From: Verrucomicrobiota bacterium
Lineage (GTDB): Bacteria; Verrucomicrobiota; Kiritimatiellia; UBA8416; JAIOPI01
Reading direction: 5' to 3'
NCBI GenBank assembly: GCA_027620105.1
Contig: JAQCIA010000074.1
Location: forward strand, 1 to 8,434
DNA: 8,434 nt
Each line of letters starts with the position of its first letter. The stretch's first letter is position 1. The notes below the pieces were generated by a model. It saw only the letters and a program-made list of their open reading frames with translations, was not told the DNA's origin and did not search any database. Shown here one piece after another: positions 1 to 5,557 of the stretch. Made by a program: the position numbers and the translations under genes.

Positions 1-2
1 CC

Positions 3-1571
3 GAAGCCGTGACCTACGCGGGACCGGAGCAGACGGTGCTGCTGACCAATGCGCTGGCGCGTGTTGTGGTGTCATCGCATGGCGGCACGATCGTGCATGC
101 CGAATTGCCCGCATTTCGGGCCTCCCTCGACAAGTCCAGCGGTCCTGTTGAGTTGGATTTCGCCGATTCCCCCGCGCTGGCACTGCACGGACTTGGAGCC
201 GCGGATGTTTTCGCGGATTTCGATTTGGCAATGGCGCCGGGTAGCGATGCGGTGGTGGCGCGCGCCCGGAACGGTCAGGGCGTGGTGCTGGAGCGCACGA
301 TTCGATTGGTCGATAGCTATCACCTCGAGGTGCTGGACACCTTCCGCAATGATGGGTCAGACAGCGTAACAGTTCCCGCGCATGCCGTGGCTGTCGGGCC
401 GATGCGCATGAATTCCGGTGAGTCCCAGATGCAAGGGATGGTTTTCCTAGGGGTTGACACACTGGCTGCGGATGGCAAGCACGACGTCGAGCACTGGGGT
501 AAGGAGGCCAACGATATTCTCGGTATCGGTGGTGGTATTGGTTGTTCGCGGCCAAGTACGGCCAATGTTCCGGTCCGGGCCACCCGGGGGCTGACCGAAC
601 CGGTTGCCTGGCTGGCGGCGAAGAACAAGTTTTTTGTGCAGATTCTGGTGCCGGATACTCCCGCCAAACGCGGGAGCATCACGGTTGAGCGCGACGCGGA
701 ATCCAAGGTGGTGGAAATCGCGTCTGTTTCCGGTGCGCTTGAATTTGAGGGGACCACGCTGGCCCCGGGCACGTTTGAGACGCGCCGCGCCACGTACTAT
801 GTGGGACCCAAACAGTACGGACTGCTGAAGGAACTAGGCAATCGGCAACAGGACATCATGCAGTTCGGCTGGTTTGGCTGGTTCCGCTGGATTTGTGCGT
901 CGCTGCTGCACGCGCTGAACTTCTTCCACGGCATCATTCCGAATTACGGCGTGGCAATCATGCTCGTCACCCTGGTCGTGCGCCTGGCGTTCTGGCCGAT
1001 CACGCAGAAGGCCACGGCCAGCATGAAGAAGATGCAGAAGATTCAGCCGCTCGTGATGGCGATCCGCGAGAAGCACAAAAAAGATGCGCAGAAAATGAAC
1101 CAGGAAGTCATGCTGCTCTATCGCGAGCACCGCGTGAATCCCATGTCGGGCTGCTTGCCGATGCTCGTGCAGATCCCGGTTTTCATTGCGCTCTTCACCG
1201 TGTTGCGCAGCGCGGTTGAATTGCGCTATGCCGAATTCCTCTGGATCCGGGATCTTTCCGAGCCGGAGAATCTGCTGCACGGCATGATTCCGCTCATCGG
1301 ATCGCTGAACATTCTGCCGCTGTTCATGACCGCGACCACGCTCATCCAGCAGAAGATGACGCCCATGGCTGGCGATCCCATGCAGCAGAAGATCATGATG
1401 TATATGCCCATCATGTTCCTGTTCTTCTTCTACACCATGCCCTCGGCGCTCGTGCTCTATTGGACGGTCAGCCAGTTGCTCGCGATCCTGCAGCTCAAGC
1501 TGCAACAGCGTAAAGACAAGGACGACCCGGCGCCGGTGGTGGTGCCAGCGGGCGGTGCCAAGCGGCGGTAG
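3..1571 (+). CDS. yidC: Membrane protein insertase YidC (5'-truncated by window edge)
   Basis: YidC inserts and folds inner-membrane proteins, alone or with SecYEG. The frame is open to the left edge, and the GTG at 9 lies inside the periplasmic domain, so the true start and first membrane helix are upstream. Numbering from that GTG, residues 1-265 form the large periplasmic beta domain typical of Gram-negative YidC, ending in ATYYVGPK. The Oxa1-type core follows at about 283-500, with five likely hydrophobic segments (about 286-308, 312-331, 382-400, 422-446, 461-490). R325 in LVVRLAFWPIT matches the conserved arginine of the hydrophilic groove (E. coli R366). The cytoplasmic hairpin 332-378 ends in YREHRVNPMSGC, and QKMTPMAGDPMQQKIMMYMP is a strong family match. 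The tail is short and basic, ending KRR then TAG. The next gene is convergent, so yidC ends its transcription unit here. Identity is certain; only the N-terminus is missing. Confidence 0.97.
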   Translation, partial: EAVTYAGPEQTVLLTNALARVVVSSHGGTIVHAELPAFRASLDKSSGPVELDFADSPALALHGLGAADVFADFDLAMAPGSDAVVARARNGQGVVLERTIRLVDSYHLEVLDTFRNDGSDSVTVPAHAVAVGPMRMNSGESQMQGMVFLGVDTLAADGKHDVEHWGKEANDILGIGGGIGCSRPSTANVPVRATRGLTEPVAWLAAKNKFFVQILVPDTPAKRGSITVERDAESKVVEIASVSGALEFEGTTLAPGTFETRRATYYVGPKQYGLLKELGNRQQDIMQFGWFGWFRWICASLLHALNFFHGIIPNYGVAIMLVTLVVRLAFWPITQKATASMKKMQKIQPLVMAIREKHKKDAQKMNQEVMLLYREHRVNPMSGCLPMLVQIPVFIALFTVLRSAVELRYAEFLWIRDLSEPENLLHGMIPLIGSLNILPLFMTATTLIQQKMTPMAGDPMQQKIMMYMPIMFLFFFYTMPSALVLYWTVSQLLAILQLKLQQRKDKDDPAPVVVPAGGAKRR

Positions 1572-1614
1572 TCCGCCATGGCGCTGGCCCTCGGCCGGCC
1601 TATGTGGACTTTTT
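1564..1614. terminator. Possible weak terminator between convergent yidC and plsY
   Basis: Only 28 bp separate the convergent stop codons. A GC-rich hairpin (GGCGG 1564-1568, CCGCC 1573-1577) encloses the yidC stop codon in its 4-nt loop. A second stem (CTGGCC 1584-1589, GGCCGG 1593-1598) follows, with a T5 run at 1610-1614. The T run is about 12 nt from the second stem, so this is not a textbook intrinsic terminator. Some transcription stop is expected here, but function is inferred from position. Confidence 0.3.
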
Positions 1615-2235
1615 CCCGAACTGGAAGCGGTGTTCCGCGCCGGCGCGCAGGCGCTGCACAATGATGCGGTGGCGCCAGAGCACGAAGACCGCGAGCAGTG
1701 TGAACACGGCGGGCGTGACGGGGGGGGGCTCCAGCCACCAGGCACTGGCGGCCACGGCCACCGCGGCCACCATCGAGGCCACGGAAACATAGCGGGTGAT
1801 CAGGAAGGACAGGAGCCACGCCGCCAGTCCGATGCCCATGGCCTGTGGCGAAACGCCGAGCAAGACGCCGCTGGTGGTGGCCACACCCTTGCCGCCTTTG
1901 AAGCCGAGGTAGATTGGCCAGTTGTGTCCGGCCACAGCGGCAATGCCATAGGCCAGCGCCAGGTAAGTCGGTGCGGGAGCGGTACTGTCGGCGAGCGCCG
2001 CCGTGACCTGTGGGAGGCATGCGGTGGGGGCCAAGCCCTTGAGCATGTCGAGGGCATAAACGAGGATGCCCCAGGATTTTCCGACACTGCGAAACACGTT
2101 GGTGGCGCCAATGTTGCCGCTGCCGACTTTGCGAATGTCCACGCCCCGCGCACGGGCAACGAGCAGGCCGAACGGGATGGCGCCGACGAGGTAGGCGGCA
2201 AGTAGCGACAGTGGAATCAAAAGGGTTTGCGGCAT
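1600..2235 (-). CDS. plsY: Glycerol-3-phosphate acyltransferase PlsY
   Basis: PlsY transfers an acyl group from acyl-phosphate (made by PlsX) to glycerol-3-phosphate, giving lysophosphatidic acid, the first step of phospholipid synthesis, in the inner membrane. The 211-residue length is normal for the family. All three family motifs are visible: VGSGNIGATN at about 37-46, GHNWPIYLGFKGGKGVAT at 103-120, and RYVSVASM at 148-155. Hydrophobic segments lie at about 4-25, 54-72, 90-108, 123-146 and 150-168/174-188. The C-terminus RHRIIVQRLRAGAE matches the usual RHRxNIxRLxxGxE ending. I chose ATG at 2235 because the family begins at this hydrophobic helix and GAGGA precedes it; a longer frame back to 2328 would only overlap the upstream gene. 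It sits 19 nt behind the prenyl synthase, probably cotranscribed. A 9-nt G/C homopolymer encodes three prolines at 170-172. Confidence 0.96.
   Translation of the reverse strand: MPQTLLIPLSLLAAYLVGAIPFGLLVARARGVDIRKVGSGNIGATNVFRSVGKSWGILVYALDMLKGLAPTACLPQVTAALADSTAPAPTYLALAYGIAAVAGHNWPIYLGFKGGKGVATTSGVLLGVSPQAMGIGLAAWLLSFLITRYVSVASMVAAVAVAASAWWLEPPPVTPAVFTLLAVFVLWRHRIIVQRLRAGAEHRFQFGKKST
1720..1728. repeat. Nine-base G (minus strand C) homopolymer inside plsY
   Basis: Nine consecutive G on the + strand encode PPP (residues 170-172) of PlsY, in the loop before the last hydrophobic segment. It is in frame as given. Tracts of this length are prone to slippage in vivo and to sequencing indels. 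Confidence 0.85.
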
Positions 2236-2239
2236 GGTG

Positions 2240-2244
2240 TCCTC
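2240..2244 (-). promoter_or_regulatory. Ribosome binding site of plsY
   Basis: On the minus strand GAGGA lies 4 nt before the ATG at 2233-2235, inside the 19-nt gap after the ispA-like stop codon. It supports the shorter start of PlsY. Confidence 0.6.
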
Positions 2245-2254
2245 GCGAGTTTTC

Positions 2255-3133
2255 TCAGGTCTTGCGATCCTTGATTCCACGGGCAATGCCTGCGAGCGGC
2301 GCGCGCCGAATGGCATCCAACTCCGCAAGGGCTTGATCGGCAGCTTGCAGGAGTTTACGAACCTGATCCTGTGCTTCGTCGACAGTCATCACGCTCAGGC
2401 AACTTAAGGGTGGGGGCCTGGCCGGTGCGCTACCCGCGGAGACTGGGTCACCCGCATCCAGCAAATCGTCGGTGATCTGAAAGGCCGCGCCCAGCGCGTC
2501 GCCATAGCGGGTCAGTGCGTCCAACTGGGTGGGCGAGGCTCCCGCGGCGATGGCCCCCATGCGGGTGGCGGCGCGGAAGAGATCGCCGGTTTTGTGCTGA
2601 TGAATGAATGCGACCGTTTCGGCGGTGGGAGTCTTGCCCGCGGCGGCGATGTCTTCAACCTGACCGCCGACGACGCCCTGGCTGCCGGCGGCGATCGCAA
2701 GTTCCGCAACCAACTGCGCACCATCTTCGGGAGCCCCGGCCAGCCACGCGAATGCCAGCGCCTGCAGGGCATCGCCGACGAGCACGGCATTGGCCTCGCC
2801 GTAGGCCACATGCACGGTGGGGCGTCCGCGTCGCAGCGCATCATCATCCATACAGGGCAGATCATCGTGCACCAGCGTGTAGGTGTGCAGGATTTCCAGG
2901 GCCAGCGCCGCGCGCATGGCAGACTCCCGGGCCGCGGGGGAGAGCGCGGCGGAAACGGTTTCCGCGGCCGCGAGGCAGAGAATGGGGCGTAACCGCTTGC
3001 CGCCCGGAAAGAGGCTGTAGCGCATGGCGGTGTGCAGGACGGCGGGGCGCGTGCTGGCGGCGGGGAGACGCCGGTCCAGTTCGCGATCAATCTGATCGCG
3101 TTGCTTGCGAAGGTAAGTGTCCAGATCCAGCAT
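2255..3133 (-). CDS. ispA: Polyprenyl (farnesyl/geranylgeranyl) diphosphate synthase
   Basis: A short-chain trans-prenyl diphosphate synthase that condenses isopentenyl diphosphate with an allylic diphosphate, feeding quinones, undecaprenyl carriers or other isoprenoids in the cytosol. At 292 residues it has family length. Visible motifs are FPGGKRLRP at 42-50, the first Asp-rich motif DDLPCMD at 90-96 followed by DDALRRGRPTVH, GGQVEDI at 156-162, HQHKTG at 178-183, and FQITDDLLD with the second Asp-rich motif DDLLD at 222-226. The segment after it (227-245, AGDPVSAGSAPARPPPLSC) is short and proline-rich and lacks the lysine of the usual GKxxGxDxxxxKxTYP region. The ATG at 3133 fits the family N-terminus (LDLDTYLRKQRDQID). 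No Shine-Dalgarno is evident and a promoter lies directly upstream. The symbol ispA is by analogy; chain length cannot be read securely, so idsA/crtE-type activity is possible. Confidence 0.9.
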   Translation of the reverse strand: MLDLDTYLRKQRDQIDRELDRRLPAASTRPAVLHTAMRYSLFPGGKRLRPILCLAAAETVSAALSPAARESAMRAALALEILHTYTLVHDDLPCMDDDALRRGRPTVHVAYGEANAVLVGDALQALAFAWLAGAPEDGAQLVAELAIAAGSQGVVGGQVEDIAAAGKTPTAETVAFIHQHKTGDLFRAATRMGAIAAGASPTQLDALTRYGDALGAAFQITDDLLDAGDPVSAGSAPARPPPLSCLSVMTVDEAQDQVRKLLQAADQALAELDAIRRAPLAGIARGIKDRKT

Positions 3134-3135
3134 GC

Positions 3136-3151
3136 GCGTAGGTGTCTACGC
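3136..3151. promoter_or_regulatory. Perfect 6-bp inverted repeat, possible operator at the ispA promoter
   Basis: GCGTAG (3136-3141), a 4-nt spacer and CTACGC (3146-3151) form a perfect inverted repeat. It ends 2 bp before the ispA ATG and overlaps the predicted minus-strand -10 box (3148-3153) and transcription start (about 3141). This position would suit a repressor operator. If transcription began further upstream, it would instead form an RNA hairpin beside the start codon. Function is inferred. Confidence 0.4.
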
Positions 3152-3176
3152 TAGCCGAAGGTTGCGGTGATTGCAA
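3148..3176 (-). promoter_or_regulatory. Predicted sigma-70-type promoter of ispA-plsY
   Basis: Read on the minus strand: -35 TTGCAA (3171-3176), 17-nt spacer, -10 TAGCGT (3148-3153). Predicted transcription start is near 3141, giving only about 8 nt before the ATG. The -35 matches the consensus at 4 of 6 positions and the -10 at 3 of 6. The divergent promoter has the same spacing and a near-identical -10, which raises confidence. Confidence 0.45.
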
Positions 3177-3210
3177 TTCCGTGCAGCCGGCGCGGGGGCG
3201 AGCGACCACA

Positions 3211-3239
3211 TTGACAAGGTCACGACGCAAGGGTAACGT
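3211..3239 (+). promoter_or_regulatory. Predicted sigma-70-type promoter of the fmdB-argH-uvrC operon
   Basis: A perfect -35 TTGACA (3211-3216), a 17-nt spacer and -10 TAACGT (3234-3239, 3 of 6, with the key T, A and final T). Transcription would start near 3246, about 3 nt before the ATG at 3249, so the mRNA would be leaderless or nearly so. No convincing Shine-Dalgarno is present before that ATG, which agrees. Confidence 0.6.
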
Positions 3240-3248
3240 ACTGGGAAT

Positions 3249-3527
3249 ATGCCGACCTATGATTACGAGTGCCAGAAGTGCGGGCACACTTTTGAACAGT
3301 TTCAGCGCATTACCGAGGATCCGCTGAAGCGTTGTCCAAAATGCAAGGGCAAGATCCGGCGCCTGGTGGGTACTGGGGCAGGGATTATTTTCAAAGGATC
3401 GGGATTCTACCAGACCGACTACCGCAGCGACAGTTACAAACAGGGGAAGAAGTCGGAGCCGGCGGCAAGCACGCCGGCGGCTCCCACAACCTCAAGTCCG
3501 TCAGCGCCGGCCAAAACAAAGGATTGA
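3249..3527 (+). CDS. FmdB-family small zinc ribbon protein
   Basis: A 92-residue protein of the FmdB/Zn-ribbon_8 type (named for a putative regulator of formamidase/amidase genes; molecular role unsettled). The start MPTYDYECQKCGHTFE is the hallmark of the family, which fixes the ATG at 3249. Zinc ligands are C8, C11, C29 and C32 (CxxC-17-CxxC). The conserved motif IIFKGSGFYQTDYRS follows at 46-60. Residues 67-92 form a low-complexity tail rich in Ala, Pro, Ser, Thr and Lys, probably disordered. It is the first gene of the operon, expressed from the promoter at 3211-3239, and ends 4 nt before the next gene, which also has a zinc ribbon. Family assignment is secure; function is not. Confidence 0.92.
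   Translation: MPTYDYECQKCGHTFEQFQRITEDPLKRCPKCKGKIRRLVGTGAGIIFKGSGFYQTDYRSDSYKQGKKSEPAASTPAAPTTSSPSAPAKTKD
3518..3523 (+). promoter_or_regulatory. Ribosome binding site deciding the GTG start at 3532
   Basis: AAAGGA lies 8 nt before the GTG, inside the last codons of the FmdB-like gene. It supports GTG 3532 as the start and implies translation coupled to the upstream gene. Confidence 0.6.
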
Positions 3528-3531
3528 ATCT

Positions 3532-4254
3532 GTGAGTGGTAAACAATCCGAATTATCGTGTGCTAAGTGCGGTTCGGTAAATCCGCTCGGGCGGGTATTT
3601 TGCGGTGCCTGTGGAGGACGTCTCGACATAACCAACATGACGCGCGGCAGCGTATCCAAGATGTCGTTGTCGCTCGGCGCCATCGGATCCAGCGCGCGCG
3701 TGCTGGCATCATCCATTGGGGGTGCTGTGCTGTTGGTCATTTTCGTGCAAGTGGTCTTGGCCATGACTGCGCAGTCGCGTTTGATCGGTGTGGAAGGCCG
3801 GCGGGCGGGCGCGTCAAACGTGGTGGCGCTGGCTCGCACGGCGGGCCACATCGGCCTCGGACAAGTCGTGGGGCGCAGCCTCACAGAAGCCGATCTGAAT
3901 GGGTACCTGTATGGCGACACGCTCAGGCGCATGAAGGTGGAAGCATGCAGCGCCGATATCCTGCCGGGTGGAATTCGCGTGCGCATGCTGACGAAAATGA
4001 GCTATATCGATGTGGGATCTTGGCGCATCCAGCCGAAGCTGTCGTACGAGGTCACCGCAATTCCTTCCGGCAATCAGTTGCGTTTCCGAAAGGCGCGTAT
4101 CGGCTTGTTGCCGGTGTTCGGACCGCTGAAAACGCACGTTATCCGTAAATTGTACGCGCATCTGTCGCTGTTGCCTGAGTGGAAAGCCTGTGCAAGCATC
4201 AAGGAAATCCAAGTGAGCGAAGACCGGATTGACGTGTCGATTCAAAAGCAGTGA
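3532..4254 (+). CDS. Zinc-ribbon single-pass membrane protein of unknown function
   Basis: A 240-residue protein I do not recognise as a named gene. The N-terminus has a CxxC pair twice (C10, C13, C24, C27), a typical small zinc ribbon. One hydrophobic helix spans about 57-79 (GGAVLLVIFVQVVLAM), so the ribbon is probably cytoplasmic and residues 80-240 periplasmic. The C-terminal domain has alternating strands, with SLTEADLNGYL at 116-126 and a closing segment IKEIQVSEDRIDVSIQK. This recalls periplasmic lipid-binding-like folds in which an E-x-x-x-N-x-Y/L element starts the domain, but that is only resemblance. GTG start with AAAGGA 8 nt upstream. It follows the FmdB-like gene by 4 nt and its TGA overlaps an ATG (TGATG) belonging to the possible start of the next gene, so the genes are probably translationally coupled. 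Confidence 0.85.
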   Translation: MSGKQSELSCAKCGSVNPLGRVFCGACGGRLDITNMTRGSVSKMSLSLGAIGSSARVLASSIGGAVLLVIFVQVVLAMTAQSRLIGVEGRRAGASNVVALARTAGHIGLGQVVGRSLTEADLNGYLYGDTLRRMKVEACSADILPGGIRVRMLTKMSYIDVGSWRIQPKLSYEVTAIPSGNQLRFRKARIGLLPVFGPLKTHVIRKLYAHLSLLPEWKACASIKEIQVSEDRIDVSIQKQ

Positions 4255-5557
4255 TGTTGCCACTGCCGGTGGGCGGTTTTTTCCCTGCGTCATCGTCGGC
4301 TTGATGTTTCTGCCGTGCGCGGCTCCCGCGCAGACCGTTGGTGACGTGGGCCGTCCCGCGCCGGTCGCGTCAAGCATGGTGCATGACACGGCACACCGCC
4401 TGTCGGTGATTGCCACCAACAGTGCAGAGAAACTGGAAGTCCTGCGCTGGGCCGGTGAGCGGATCACGCGTGTCGAACGCATGACCCGGATTTCGCGAAA
4501 TACGCCCGGAATCAGCTTGCGGTTCGTTCTACTTCCCGCCGATGCGACCTTACCGCCATTGTCCGCGGAGCAAAACGTCGAAGACGGGAAGGTCGTGCAA
4601 CGGTTGATTATGCGCGGCATGGTCACGCGCACGGCGGCGGATGAGCATCTGTGCCAGTTGCTGATGCTGGGCTACATGCTGGATCATTGGGAGGGCGTGA
4701 AGGCGGATCGCAACAAGTCCCAATGGGTGGAGCAGGATCTGCCGGCGATCCTGCCGGTGTGGATGTGGCGCGGCCTGGCTGGGTGCCTGGAACCAGAATC
4801 GCGCGCGGTGAGCAGTGATCGCGTTGCCGCGGCATGGGGCAGCGGACAACTCGTGCCGCTGGTGCCCTTTCTGCGTGCCAGCGCTGGCGCGGCGCCAGCA
4901 TCGCCACTCCCGCTGCCCGACGAACCTCTGCAAAGCGCCTACGCGACCATGCTGATGCACTGGCTGCTTTCCATGCCGGAATCGGATGTGTTGCTGGATG
5001 CCTTGTGTGCCGATCTCGCGGCCGGTGATCCCATCACGCCCGAGCGACTGGCGGATGTTCTGCCGAACTGCCCATCCGTCATCGACCTCGAAGAGCGCTG
5101 GGATGCATGCATGCTGTCGCAGGCGCGATCCATTCATATGCTTGGTGAAACACGTCGTTCGGATGTGGCTCGCTTGGAAGAGGCCCTGCGGCTGGCCCGT
5201 GGCGCGGACGGCATTCCGAGGAAGTCAGGTTTCCCGGCACACGGTTCGCTGGAGGATCTCGCGGCGCATCGGGATGCACGCTGGCTGCCTGGCGTGGTTA
5301 ACGTCAAGACCGTGCAATTGCGGATGCTGGCGCTCGGGCGCGGGGAAGAATTCCGGGAAGTGGTTGAGCAATACTGCACCTATCTGGCGGGGCTCAGGCG
5401 CAGCCATCGGCGTGTTCCCGACGTGGCGGCGCTGTGGCAATCCGCGGACACGGCCCGGCAGGCGCTGGCCCGGAATCTGGCTGGGGAATCCGCTGCGGAG
5501 GCGAGCACCACGAATGCGGTGCCGGCGTCCCCGCACTTGACGCCATCGGACGGGTAA
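4229..5557 (+). CDS. Secreted protein of unknown function, possible degenerate peptidase-like fold
   Basis: A 442-residue protein, not recognised as a named gene. Residues 17-30 are hydrophobic and APA|Q (32-34) is a signal peptidase I site, so it is probably periplasmic. A strand-rich region (about 78-103) leads to helices, then LPVWMWRGLAGCLEPESR (175-192) and repeated helices to 305. This order resembles peptidase-MA/gluzincin proteins, which carry HExxH and then WLxEGLA. Here HExxH is absent and the Glu of EGLA is R181, so any such relative would be inactive. Residues 305-420 are helical and the tail 420-442 is low complexity. The only in-frame start before the signal peptide is TTG 4229, overlapping the previous gene by 26 nt and lacking a good ribosome site. 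ATG 4254 (TGATG overlap) would reach this frame only through a -1 shift at TTTTTTC. The stop overlaps argH (TAATG). The coding frame is secure; function and start are not. Confidence 0.8.
   Translation: MTCRFKSSDVATAGGRFFPCVIVGLMFLPCAAPAQTVGDVGRPAPVASSMVHDTAHRLSVIATNSAEKLEVLRWAGERITRVERMTRISRNTPGISLRFVLLPADATLPPLSAEQNVEDGKVVQRLIMRGMVTRTAADEHLCQLLMLGYMLDHWEGVKADRNKSQWVEQDLPAILPVWMWRGLAGCLEPESRAVSSDRVAAAWGSGQLVPLVPFLRASAGAAPASPLPLPDEPLQSAYATMLMHWLLSMPESDVLLDALCADLAAGDPITPERLADVLPNCPSVIDLEERWDACMLSQARSIHMLGETRRSDVARLEEALRLARGADGIPRKSGFPAHGSLEDLAAHRDARWLPGVVNVKTVQLRMLALGRGEEFREVVEQYCTYLAGLRRSHRRVPDVAALWQSADTARQALARNLAGESAAEASTTNAVPASPHLTPSDG
4277..4283 (+). promoter_or_regulatory. Slippery heptamer T TTT TTC, candidate -1 frameshift site
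   Basis: Read from ATG 4254, the codons GGT TTT TTC place a canonical X XXY YYZ slippery heptamer at 4277-4283. A -1 slip joins the short frame MLPLPVGG... to the long secreted-protein frame, giving a plausible signal peptide. Without the slip the short frame stops at 4302-4304 after 16 codons. A one-base sequencing loss in the T6 run would look the same. Confidence 0.3.

Noticed and set aside
834..1790. A 318-codon open frame on the minus strand opposite yidC
   Set aside because: Its translation is low-complexity, rich in His, Arg and Glu, and mirrors the codon bias of yidC. The + strand has an unmistakable YidC over the same bases.
1555..2205. A 216-codon + strand frame opposite plsY
   Set aside because: Gly/His/Glu-rich translation typical of an antisense shadow in GC-rich DNA; PlsY motifs lie on the other strand.
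3814..4632. A 272-codon minus-strand frame across the zinc-ribbon and secreted-protein genes
   Set aside because: No recognisable motif, no ribosome site, and it spans two coupled + strand genes with coherent zinc ribbon, membrane and signal features.
5434..5556. Upstream extension of argH in the same frame
   Set aside because: These codons overlap the end of the secreted-protein gene and do not match the ArgH N-terminus; ATG 5557 or 5572 fits the family.
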